From positions 434,001 to 498,000 of the forward strand of contig NZ_RPDJ01000001.1 in assembly GCF_004023625.1 (NCBI RefSeq): DNA of 64,000 nt, given 5' to 3'. The translations under genes and the position numbers were made by a program. Below the pieces are notes generated by a model, which saw only the letters and a list, made by a program, of their open reading frames with translations, was not told the DNA's origin and searched no databases. Numbering within the stretch: position 1 is the stretch's first letter; each line of letters opens with the position of its first letter. The stretch is from Streptomyces cavernae (GTDB taxonomy: Bacteria > Actinomycetota > Actinomycetes > Streptomycetales > Streptomycetaceae). Below are positions 18,462 through 26,361 of the stretch, one piece after another.

Positions 18462-18991
18462 GCCGGCGTGGGCGTGGCGGCGGCGGTCGCCGCGGCCAGT
18501 GCCCGGTTCTCGCAGCGGATGCGTACGGTGAGCAGGGCGGCGTTGAGCACCGTGAACACGGTCGCGGTGACCCAGGCGGTGTGCACCAGCGGCAGGGCCA
18601 CTCCCTCGGCGACCACGGCCACGTAGTTCGGGTGCCGCAGCCGGCGGTAGGGGCCACCCGTCACCAGCGGCAGACCGGGCACGACGATCACCCGGGTGTT
18701 CCAGCGGTGCCCCAGGGTGGTGACGCACCACCACCGCAGCGCCTGGGCAGCCGCCAGCAGGACCAGCATCGGCCAGGCCAGAGCCGGTACGAAGGGCCGG
18801 GCGGCCAGCCACACCTCCGCCACACAACCGACCAGCAGACCGGCGTGGAGCGTGACCATCGCCGGGTAGTGTCCCTGCCCGGTCACCCTCCCGCCGCGGG
18901 CGGTGCTCCACCGCTCGTTGCGGCGGGCGACGACGAGTTCCACGAGACGCTCGGCGGCGACGGCGGCCACCAGAGTCGCGTACCAGATCAT
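18458..18991 (-). CDS. Isoprenylcysteine carboxyl-methyltransferase-family membrane protein
   Basis: 177 aa from ATG at 18991, chosen because GGAAGGA lies 9 bp upstream. The ATG at 19024, which abuts the PKS stop, has no such site. Three to four membrane helices (MIWYATLVAAVAAERLVEL, YPAMVTLHAGLLVGCVAEVW, ALAWPMLVLLAAAQAL) precede the ICMT signature GPYRRLRHPNYVAVVAEGVALPL. In type III PKS operons such as srsB and bpsB this protein O-methylates alkylresorcinols or alkylpyrones; the same role is inferred here. It overlaps the next gene by 4 bp. Confidence 0.9.
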   Translation of the reverse strand: MIWYATLVAAVAAERLVELVVARRNERWSTARGGRVTGQGHYPAMVTLHAGLLVGCVAEVWLAARPFVPALAWPMLVLLAAAQALRWWCVTTLGHRWNTRVIVVPGLPLVTGGPYRRLRHPNYVAVVAEGVALPLVHTAWVTATVFTVLNAALLTVRIRCENRALAAATAAATPTPA

Positions 18992-19024
18992 GAGTTCGGT
19001 GTCCTTCCACGGCCCGGCGGCCAT

Positions 19025-20083
19025 CTACCAGCGCAGCAGCACCAGTTCGCAGGCGAAGCCGGGACCCATCGCCAGCAGCAGACCCGGCGTGCCCGGCGGC
19101 GGGCGGCGGTCGGCCAGTGTGTCCCGCAGCACGTGGAGCACCGACGACGAGGACAGGTTGCCCACATCGGCAAGGTGACGCCAGGTCACATCCAGCGCAT
19201 CTTCGGGAAGTCGGAGTGCTTCGATGACGGCCTGGAGGATCTTGGGGCCGCCCGGGTGGCACACCCAAGCGGTCACGTCCTTCGGCTTCAGACCGTGGTC
19301 GCCGAGGAACCTCTTGACGTCGTCGGCGAGATGGCGGCGCACCACATCGGGGATCCCCGGGTCGAGGACGACCCGGAAGCCGGAGTCCTTGATGTCCCAG
19401 CCCATGACCCGCCCGGTGTCCGGATACAGGCGGCTGCGGGTTTCCACGATCGTCGGGCCGCCCGCGCCGTCCGGCCGGTCCGCGCTGCACAGGACGACCG
19501 CGGCGGCGCCGTCACCGAACAGTCCGGTGGCGACCAGGTTCGCCATGGAGGCGTCGCCGCGCTGGAAGGTGAGCGAACACAGTTCGACCGACAGCAGCAC
19601 CGCCACCTGCCCGGGCCGGCCCAGCAGATAGTCGTGGCAGCGGGCCAGCCCGGCGGCGCCGCCGGCACAGCCCAGCCCGAACAGGGGCAGCCTCTTGACG
19701 TCCGGCCGCAGTCCGAGGCGGGCAGCCAGCCGTGCGTCGATCGAGGGGGTGGCGATACCGGTGACCGAGGTGAATACCAGCAGATCGACGTCGGCAGCGG
19801 ACAGGCCGGCACCATGCAGTGCCTCGCGGACCGCCTTGGCGCCCAGGTCGGTGGCGGTTGCGATGAAGATGTCGTTCGCGGCGCCGAACCCGTCCAGGTC
19901 CCCGTAGCGTTCGAGCGGCAGTGTCATATGGCGCGAGGTGACCTTCACGCTGCGGTGCAGCCGCTCCAGGGTCCGGCGGTCCGTGCCCTCGGGCAGACAG
20001 GTGCGGGCCACCATGTCCGTGATTTCCGACTGGGCGTAGCGGAAGGGCGTGAGCGCACCGTGAAGGGCTGCGATCCGCGTCAT
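19025..20083 (-). CDS. Type III polyketide synthase (chalcone/stilbene synthase family)
   Basis: 352 aa. The complete catalytic triad is visible: C139 in FGLGCAGGAAG, H276 in VCHPGGPKI and N309 in VGNLSSSS. The thiolase fold is full length. It would condense an acyl-CoA starter with malonyl-CoA units to a pyrone, resorcinol or naphthalene product. The following ICMT and FAD genes match phenolic-lipid/alkylpyrone operons, favouring a long-chain alkyl product over tetrahydroxynaphthalene. The divergent UbiA gene suggests later prenylation. Starter and product are not determined by the sequence. Confidence 0.95.
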   Translation of the reverse strand: MTRIAALHGALTPFRYAQSEITDMVARTCLPEGTDRRTLERLHRSVKVTSRHMTLPLERYGDLDGFGAANDIFIATATDLGAKAVREALHGAGLSAADVDLLVFTSVTGIATPSIDARLAARLGLRPDVKRLPLFGLGCAGGAAGLARCHDYLLGRPGQVAVLLSVELCSLTFQRGDASMANLVATGLFGDGAAAVVLCSADRPDGAGGPTIVETRSRLYPDTGRVMGWDIKDSGFRVVLDPGIPDVVRRHLADDVKRFLGDHGLKPKDVTAWVCHPGGPKILQAVIEALRLPEDALDVTWRHLADVGNLSSSSVLHVLRDTLADRRPPPGTPGLLLAMGPGFACELVLLRW

Positions 20084-20247
20084 GTGGTTCCCGTCCCGTT
20101 TCCTACTGCCCGTCTACCCATTGCGGTGGTTTGCTCTGCCACCTCTTCCCCGGACCGGGGCGACGTCACCAGGGATCGCCCGTCCGGCCGACCGCCCGGG
20201 GCGCGGTGCACCGGCCTGACGAGGCGAGCGTACCTACGATCGGCCGG

Positions 20248-21117
20248 GTGAGCGTTCCCGAGCAGTCGATGGTGGACGGCGCGACCGGGCGCCGGTTCGG
20301 CCAGTTGAGCGGGCTGGCCAGGGCCTGCCATCCCGGGCCCGTCGTCGCGGTCACCGCATTGATGCTGACGCTGGCCGTCATCGCCGGCCAGAGTACCGGG
20401 CGCTGTCTGCTGACCGGCGCGGCCGTGCTGAGCGGCCAGTTGTCCGTCGGCTGGTGCAACGACGCCTTCGACGCCCGCCGGGACATCGCCGTCGGCCGCC
20501 GGGGCAAACCCGTGGCCGACGGCGCGGTCGGCGTGGGGCACGTGTGGGCGGTGGCGTACACCGCACTGCTGGTGTGCGTGCCCTTGTCCTTCGCCAGTGG
20601 TCTGCGGGCCGGTGCCGTCCACCTGACCGGGGTGGCGGCGGCCTGGGCGTACAACCTGCGGCTCAAGGCGACCCCATGGTCCTGGGCGCCGTACGCGGTG
20701 GGCTTCGCCGTGCTGCCGGCGTTCGTGTCCCTGGGGCTGCCGGGGCACCCCTGGCCCGCCTGGTGGGTGGTCACCGCCGGGGCACTGCTGGGAATCGGCG
20801 CCCACCTGGGCGATGTGCTGCCGGACATCCGCGGCGATCTGGCAACAGGCGTACGGGGATGTCCGCACCGGCTGGGCCCGCACGGCACGCGGCTGCTGCT
20901 GCCGGTGCCGCTCGTGACCGCGTCCGCGGTTCTGGCGCTGGGGCCCGCCGGGTCACCCGGGCCATGGGGAGTTACGGCGCTCGCCATGTCCGGCCTGCTC
21001 GCGGTGGCGGGGACAGTGCTGGGCCGCCGCCGGGAGCGGGCGGCGTTCGCCGCCGCGGTCGCCGTGGCGGCGGTGGACGTGGCGTTGCTGCTGCAGCGCG
21101 GCACCGGGATCGCCTGA
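20248..21117 (+). CDS. UbiA-family prenyltransferase
   Basis: 289 aa from GTG at 20248; ATG at 20269 is an alternative start. About eight membrane helices are visible. Two Asp-rich Mg-diphosphate motifs are present: N71-D72-x-x-D75-x-x-x-D79 (NDAFDARRD) and D189-x-x-x-D193-x-x-x-D197 (DVLPDIRGD). UbiA proteins transfer an isoprenyl group from its diphosphate to an aromatic acceptor in the membrane. It is divergent from the type III PKS operon across a 160-bp gap that likely holds both promoters. Prenylation of the PKS product is the natural inference. It could also join an SCO-type phenolic-lipid or menaquinone-like route. Confidence 0.92.
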   Translation: MSVPEQSMVDGATGRRFGQLSGLARACHPGPVVAVTALMLTLAVIAGQSTGRCLLTGAAVLSGQLSVGWCNDAFDARRDIAVGRRGKPVADGAVGVGHVWAVAYTALLVCVPLSFASGLRAGAVHLTGVAAAWAYNLRLKATPWSWAPYAVGFAVLPAFVSLGLPGHPWPAWWVVTAGALLGIGAHLGDVLPDIRGDLATGVRGCPHRLGPHGTRLLLPVPLVTASAVLALGPAGSPGPWGVTALAMSGLLAVAGTVLGRRRERAAFAAAVAVAAVDVALLLQRGTGIA

Positions 21118-21129
21118 CACCTTGCCAAT

Positions 21130-21651
21130 CGATGCCAGTGGAACGTCTACGACCCCCAGGTCATCCGCTGGCGCCTCGCGGGCGCCGACCGGCCGCACCA
21201 ACTGCGCTCACTGACCGTGCTGCGCTCGGCCGTCGAACCGGTGGCCGCCGTGCTGGCCGCCCGCAACGCCAGCGCCGAGCAGTGCGCGGCGATCACCGAG
21301 TGCGCCCTGAACATGGTCGCCACCTCACGCGGCCACCAACTGGAGGCGTACCTCATCCACGACGTGGCCTTCCACCGGATCATCCTCAGTGCTTCGGGCA
21401 ACGAGATGTTCGCCCGCCTTGGAGACGTCGTCGCGGAAGTCCTGAGCGGCCGCACCCACCACCAGGCGATGTTCCCGGACCCCGACCCGGAAGCCGTCAC
21501 CCTGCACGTTCAGGTCGCGGAGGCGGTCCGCGGCGGGGACGCGGCCCGCGCGGAGGAACTCACCCGCGAGATCACGACCGGCGCCCTTCGGGAACTCGAC
21601 GTCCTGGCACCCGCGGAGGGCTTCTCCGCGACGAGGCATCCGTCCCCATAG
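21130..21651 (+). pseudogene. Truncated GntR/FadR-family regulator (FCD domain only)
   Basis: The FCD ligand domain reads openly from about 21139: WNVYDPQVIRWRLAGADR, LTVLRSAVEPVAAVLAA, and HDVAFHRIILSASGNEMF, with the metal-type histidines (H in HDVAFH, then HVQVAEAVRGGD). FadR-type regulators have about 75 residues of winged helix before this WN-x-x-DP junction. Here the sequence before W is unrelated and no start with a ribosome binding site exists in front of it. The DNA-binding domain has been deleted. If translated from the internal ATG-like codon at 21217 it would be a DNA-binding-less fragment. Confidence 0.75.
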
Positions 21652-21782
21652 ACCCGCGCCTGTCCACCGCTCGAACCGGCTCGGCTCATGCGGCACCCCG
21701 CTCCGACGACGACCGGGGCGACGGCGGTGGGTGTGCCGTCGACGACGGCGACAAGGGCGTCGGCGAAAAAGGCAGGACGGTC

Positions 21783-22796
21783 TCAGGTGCTCGGCCGGTG
21801 GGGCGGGAGGTCGCCGCTGAGCAGCGCGGAGCCCAGCGGGGTCAGGGTGTGGATGACCTGGCTGCCGACGCGCCGGCTGTGCGCGAGGTCCACCTCTCTG
21901 AGGGCTGCGACGTGTTCGCTCGCCGAGGGGGCGGAGATGCCCAGGCGCCGGGCGAGTTCCCCGGTCGTCGCGGTGGCGTCCAGGGCGGCCAGCACGCGGG
22001 CGCGGGTCCGGCCGATCAGGGTGGCCAGGGCCTCGGGGCGGCGGTCGCGGGTGACCGCCGGTGCCCCGGCCGGGGGATGGGCGACGGGGTAGGCCAGGAC
22101 CTGCGGGAGGGCGGGGTCGGCCAGGGCGATTGGCATGTGCCAGCAGAAGTGGGAGGGGATGAGCCGTACGCCGCGGCCGTGGAGGTGCAGGTCCCGGTCC
22201 TCCGGGTAGCGCACGTGCAGCACGGGAGGACGCCAGACCATCAGAGGGCGGAAGGAGTCCAGCAGTCCATGGACACCGCAGTCGCGCAGAATGCGCGTCC
22301 GCAGGGCCCGGTCGGCCTCGGTGGTTCTGGCCGTCCCGGCCCAGTCCGGCGTGACGATCGTGCGGTGCACCAGCCGGAACGCCGTCGCGACCTCCTCCGT
22401 CGTGGTCCGGTCACCGCGTGCGAGGCCGTGTGCCCAGGGCGGCAGCGGGTGGGTCTCGGCCAGCCGGTCCAGTTCCCGGCGCAGCCGTGGCCGGGGGGTG
22501 GCGTGCAATTCCTCGAGCGCGGCCTCCATACCGTCCGCTGAGGCGTCGGGTGTCATGAAGTCGGGCCAGTAGCCCGCCGAGGCGGGGGCGAGGGCCGCGA
22601 GCATCCGGACCGGGCCTGCCAGGCGCTCCTCGGCCAGCTTGGCCCGAGCGGTGCGCCGCCAGTGGGCGAAGACGGGGAGGCCGCGCCGCGGGGCGGTCAG
22701 CTGGTTCAAGCTGAGTAGGGTCTCCCAGACCGGATCCGGCTCGCGGGCCAGGTGGACGCGGGCGAGGTCTCCGTCCGTGAAGTGGATGCGCAGCAC
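21783..22796 (-). CDS. ArsR-like winged-helix transcriptional regulator
   Basis: 337 aa. GTG at 22796 follows GGGGAGA by 4 bp. The N-terminal 230 residues are a conserved Streptomyces domain (LRIHFTDGDLARVHLAREPDPVWETLLSL) with no known enzymatic motif. The C-terminal 80 residues are a winged helix: RARVLAALDATATTGELARRLGISAPSASEHVAALREVDL, then SRRVGSQVIHTLTPLG. This ArsR/HTH_20-type layout is common in the genus and often lies next to MFS exporters. No exporter gene is adjacent here. It is divergent from the LysR gene. Confidence 0.9.
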   Translation of the reverse strand: MLRIHFTDGDLARVHLAREPDPVWETLLSLNQLTAPRRGLPVFAHWRRTARAKLAEERLAGPVRMLAALAPASAGYWPDFMTPDASADGMEAALEELHATPRPRLRRELDRLAETHPLPPWAHGLARGDRTTTEEVATAFRLVHRTIVTPDWAGTARTTEADRALRTRILRDCGVHGLLDSFRPLMVWRPPVLHVRYPEDRDLHLHGRGVRLIPSHFCWHMPIALADPALPQVLAYPVAHPPAGAPAVTRDRRPEALATLIGRTRARVLAALDATATTGELARRLGISAPSASEHVAALREVDLAHSRRVGSQVIHTLTPLGSALLSGDLPPHRPST

Positions 22797-23299
22797 TGTG
22801 TCTCCCCGTGTGGTCGCTTGCGCTCGGGACGCCTGGACGTCAGCGTGGCGAGGGCCGCAGGTGCGGACCGGCACGCGGGCGGCGGACCGTGTCGGCCGGC
22901 CCGTCCGCCCCCATCACTCCGGCCGGACGTCGTCCCCGGCCCCCGCCGTCCTGGCGGGCCGCGTTGTTGAGCCGGTAGCCGAGTTGCTCGGCGTTCCTGC
23001 CGGTGGCCGGTCCTGTGCGTGCGGCACGGCGCGGCGGACGGGATCGAGGCGACGGGTCCGAGGAGAACGTGGGCCGGAAGAAAGCCGGCGGGCAGCACGT
23101 TGCCCACGCCGGACAGCGGCGTGTCGGCATCGCGTCTCCCCCCGGGGCCGGCTGTCACCCGCCCTGCCCGTGCCGGTGGTCAGTCCGGACGGCGCAGCGC
23201 CTCCTCAGCGTCGCACGGGGACCGTGCGTCTGTGGGGGAGGGGGGTGATGAGAATATGGGCCCGATCGATGCAGTAGTCGCTATGACCGCAGGTGGAGG
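22797..23299. other. Divergent intergenic region
   Basis: About 500 bp between the ArsR-like and LysR genes. It holds the promoters of both. On the minus strand, GVGNVLPAGFLPAHVLLGPVA near 23060-23110 reads like a piece of a transporter helix, but it has no start, no continuation and no convincing frame. I see no clear operator. Confidence 0.4.
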
Positions 23300-24250
23300 A
23301 TGTCTGCTGTGCCTGATCCGGGAGGAACGGCGGAGCCGAGCTTCCATCAATTACGACTCTTTCTGGCGCTCGTGGAGGAGCTGCACTTCGGCAGGGCTGC
23401 CGCGCGGCTGCACATGACCCAACCCGCGCTGAGCCGCCAGATACGGGATCTGGAGAGACGGCTGGGCGTCCTGCTGTTCTCACGGGACAGCCGCACTGTG
23501 TCCCTCACCGAGGCGGGCCGTGCCCTGGTGGAGGAAGCACGGGCAACGGTGGAGGCGATGGGCCGGCTGCGTGTCCGCGCCGACCAATGGGCCCGCACCC
23601 TCGCCGGGCATGTGGTGGTCGGGACGATCGGCGCTGAGGCGGCGATGCCCTACACCCACGCGGTCCTCGAGCACCTCCGCACCCTCCACCCCAGGCTCAC
23701 GGTGGAGATACGCAGTCTCAACTTCACCGAACATCTGGCGCAGTTGCTCTCCGGCGACATCGATGTCGCCCTCCTCCGGCCCCCGGTGCCCGCCGGCATC
23801 GAGCTGTTGGAACTGGCCACCGAGCCCCGCGTCGCCTGCCTGCCGGCCACCGACCCGCTGGCGGACCTGGCCGAGGTCTCCCTCACCGACCTCGGCGACC
23901 GGGTCTTCGTGGACGTCCCCCCGGAAGTCCCCCGGGTGTGGTGGGACTTCTGGGCCGTGGACCCGCGCCCGGACGGCACGCGCGTGCGCTACGGCCCCGT
24001 CGTCTCCGACATGGAGGGGCTGTTGCTCGCGGTCGCCAGGGGGGAGGGGATGGGCTTCCTGCCCGCGGCGGCCCGGGAGCTCTTCCCCCGCCCGGGAGTG
24101 CGCTACGTCGACGTGGCGGATCTCTCCCCGTCGGTGGCGGCCCTCGGCTGGCCGGTCGAGCACCGAGACCGCCCGGCCGTGCGGGCCGTCCGGGAGGCCG
24201 CGACCGCCGCCATGTCCGAATCCGGCCGAGGGCGCGCCCCGTCCCGCTGA
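23300..24250 (+). CDS. LysR-family transcriptional regulator
   Basis: 316 aa. ATG at 23300 follows GGTGGAGG. The N-terminal winged helix is at residues 14-75: HQLRLFLALVEELHFGRAAARLHMTQPALSRQIRDLERRLGVLLF. The substrate-binding domain follows (GHVVVGTIGAEAAMPYT, LARGEGMGFLPAAARELF). LysR proteins usually regulate a divergent or nearby catabolic gene; the divergent neighbour here is the ArsR-like regulator. The effector is unknown. Confidence 0.95.
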   Translation: MSAVPDPGGTAEPSFHQLRLFLALVEELHFGRAAARLHMTQPALSRQIRDLERRLGVLLFSRDSRTVSLTEAGRALVEEARATVEAMGRLRVRADQWARTLAGHVVVGTIGAEAAMPYTHAVLEHLRTLHPRLTVEIRSLNFTEHLAQLLSGDIDVALLRPPVPAGIELLELATEPRVACLPATDPLADLAEVSLTDLGDRVFVDVPPEVPRVWWDFWAVDPRPDGTRVRYGPVVSDMEGLLLAVARGEGMGFLPAAARELFPRPGVRYVDVADLSPSVAALGWPVEHRDRPAVRAVREAATAAMSESGRGRAPSR

Positions 24251-24386
24251 CTCGCCGCCGCGCACGGCCGCGCCGGCGGGTCCCGTACCACCGGGGTTTC
24301 GGTCCAGACCGAAAGGGAGCGCGGATTTCCCTCCGGGTCGGCAAGCTGCGGTGGCATGCATGGTTCGGAGTGAAGGGAAAGCCCAT

Positions 24387-24540
24387 ATGCGCACGGGACG
24401 ACGCAAGGCACTTGTCGCCGTGGCCACTTGGGACCGCCACGGCCGCACTGCTGGGAACGGCGGCACCGGCGAACGCCGCGATCCACCAGTGCGGAATCAA
24501 CGACCACGTTCAGCCTTGTACCACGGCCACCGGCATCTGA
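24387..24540 (+). pseudogene. Frameshifted small secreted peptide gene
   Basis: ATG at 24387 with AGGGAAA upstream starts MRTGRRKALVAVAT, a signal-peptide n- and h-region. The hydrophobic stretch then continues only in the next frame: LGTATAALLGTAAPANAA, an AxA-type cleavage site. A 20-residue mature part follows, AIHQCGINDHVQPCTTATGI, to TGA at 24540. A one-base shift near 24422-24426 separates the halves. Either the gene is inactive or it is made by frameshifting or sequencing error. The mature part has two cysteines. I do not recognise the family. Confidence 0.45.
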
Positions 24541-24893
24541 CGTCGGCGGTGCCCAACCGGCACCGGCCGCGGCCACAGCACTCACCGTCGTACATCTACA
24601 TGAGCAATCCCGCCAGTCAGCTGCCGGACGTTCCACTGTGCCCGAACCGGCAGTGACCGGTGACCGGTGCGGTGGTCCCGACCGACAGACAGACGCCGCG
24701 ACGGTGTGCGCGGCATCCCAGTGCCGCGACCGGCACGCGCCCTCGCCGCACCGGCCGAAGACCCAAGTAGCCCCGCTGCGATGGCCCTTGTCCGGCATGC
24801 CGAGGTCACGCACCGGACTCCGCGGGCACCGCACGGGACTTTCGAAACACCCCCAGGTACGCAGACCTCTGTCATGACAGGAAGGAAACCGCT
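24541..24893. other. Spacer before I36 inhibitor gene
   Basis: About 350 bp. A 17-bp stretch near 24735 (CACCGCACCGGCCGAA type) resembles the interior of the MITE at 54325-54513 and may be a worn fragment of the same element. No gene is recognisable. Confidence 0.35.
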
Positions 24894-25271
24894 GTGCGCA
24901 AGCGCGTCGTGAGCACACTGGCCGGAGCCGCTGCCTTCGCGGGAGTGATTGCCACAGCTCCCGCGGCCACCGCTGAACCCAACCTGCCCGACTGCCCGAA
25001 GGGTTACTTCTGCGCCTACTCCGAGCCGGACCAACGCGGAACACTGCTGATGAGGACCGCCGGTGACTGGTCGGGCGAGATACACAGCGTCGGTTCCGTA
25101 TTCAACAACGGGTACGTGTTCCCCGGCGCTGACCACGTCGAGCTGACCTACGGCTACACCACTTTCACCCGCGTCATCTGTCTGCACTACAACCCTGGTC
25201 CGGGAGAGTACAAGGCGAACATCATCTACGCCACGATCGGGAAGGTGACATGGCGGGGCGAATGCTCGTGA
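24894..25271 (+). CDS. Secreted peptidase-inhibitor family I36 (SMI-like) protein
   Basis: 125 aa from GTG at 24894, with AGGAAGGAAA just upstream. A signal peptide of about 27 residues ends in ATAPAATA. The mature part begins EPNLPDCPKGYFCAYSEPDQRGTLL, the hallmark of the I36/beta-gamma-crystallin-like fold (CPxGYFCxY). Four cysteines are visible (DC, FC, IC, EC). Streptomyces metalloproteinase inhibitor SMI is of this type. Many family members have unknown targets. Confidence 0.88.
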   Translation: MRKRVVSTLAGAAAFAGVIATAPAATAEPNLPDCPKGYFCAYSEPDQRGTLLMRTAGDWSGEIHSVGSVFNNGYVFPGADHVELTYGYTTFTRVICLHYNPGPGEYKANIIYATIGKVTWRGECS

Positions 25272-25746
25272 GGTGATCAGCCTCAGAGGTGGCGGGAGAT
25301 GGCGGCGGAGCCGGGCCCGTGCCGCGTGACAGCCGCGCGCGGTGTCGTGCTGAGGATACGCGAGATGGGCAAGGCACACCGCGCCGTCGCCGGCCTGCCC
25401 GGCACCTTCGACACGTCGCCTCGCTCGGCGCCGATCGACGCCGATCGACGCGACACAGCGTGACTTGACGGCAGATCAGAACCGCGTCACGTTCTCACTG
25501 AACTACGGTGCCCGCAACCGGGCATCCACAGAAGCCGGATTGAAGCCCTGGTCACTCCCTGACTGGGGCTTCGTCGTGTCACCGGCCGCCACTCGGCGGG
25601 GGTTTGATGGTCTTTCAGCGCGGACAGACGCGGTGAGCGTAGCGACCGGGCGGCGGACCACAGAGTGTTACAGGACGGACACAGAAGCGCGCAGCGGCTC
25701 CGCGTGACGACATGATGCCCTCAGTCACACAGCCCCAGGGGGGACC
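25272..25746. other. Intergenic region with weak hairpin
   Basis: 475 bp. An inverted repeat GAAGCCC (25542-25548) / GGGCTTC (25566-25572) could act as a terminator but has a 17-base loop. A stretch near 25470-25530 faintly resembles a tRNA arm on the minus strand but does not fold into a cloverleaf. No gene is supported. Confidence 0.35.
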
Positions 25747-26145
25747 ATGCGCACCCGCAAAGCCATCACAGCCGCCATGGCCGCGCTCGCCATCACCCTC
25801 GCCGGGTGCGGCAGCAGCGACGCCAACGACGCCAATGTCAAGGCCACTGAGAGCAGCACACCCGTCGTCGAGAACGGCCCCGCCGAGACGGCCGCCAATC
25901 TCCCCGACGAACCCGACGCCGGCAAGACCATGGTCATCCTCAGAGCACTCCAAGAAATCAACCCCGCCCTCATCGCCGACCAGGACAAGGCCATCGACAA
26001 CGCGCGCAACCAGTGCTCCGTCATCAGCGGCGGCGGTGACGCCGACGCCGCAGCACAGGCCCGCTTCTCCACCAGCGACCACCAAGTCTCGGACGCTGAG
26101 GCCAAGGCCATCAACGCCGCGCTCAAGGAGACGCTCTGCCCCTGA
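25747..26145 (+). CDS. Small lipoprotein
   Basis: 132 aa. The signal sequence MRTRKAITAAMAALAITLAGC ends in a lipobox (LAGC, Cys21). The mature part is acidic and Ala-rich, and its last 70 residues form helices with two cysteines (ARNQCSVISGGG and ETLCP), as in small DUF732-like actinobacterial lipoproteins. It is exported and anchored to the outer face of the membrane. ATG at 25747 follows GGGGGGACC. Function is unknown. Confidence 0.85.
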   Translation: MRTRKAITAAMAALAITLAGCGSSDANDANVKATESSTPVVENGPAETAANLPDEPDAGKTMVILRALQEINPALIADQDKAIDNARNQCSVISGGGDADAAAQARFSTSDHQVSDAEAKAINAALKETLCP

Positions 26146-26361
26146 GCGACCGGGGTCCCGTGAGAAGCTGCCGCTCTCCCGCAAGGTGGTTGCCCGGCAC
26201 GGACCGCCGGATGCGGTATCCGCGAGGACCGCGGCGGCGCCCCACTGCTGGGCCGCTCGGGGCGCCGATCAGCCTCATGATGGGAGCGCGCATGATCGGC
26301 CGGTCCGCCGAGCGGTGCCGGCGCGCCGGAGATCCACCGGCGCGCCCTGAACGTCCGCGGG

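Noticed and set aside
17448..19490. Single 680-codon frame spanning three genes on the minus strand
   Set aside because: Its first half is Arg-rich and is out of frame with the PKS and methyltransferase; only the part after GTG 18461 (FAD reductase) is real.
24720..24760. Second copy of the 54-kb MITE
   Set aside because: Only about 17 bp agree; no terminal repeats are present, so at most it is a worn fragment.
25460..25545. tRNA-like stretch on the minus strand
   Set aside because: It has a GTAGTTCAGTGAGAA-like D-arm but no consistent anticodon or T-arm; no cloverleaf could be drawn.
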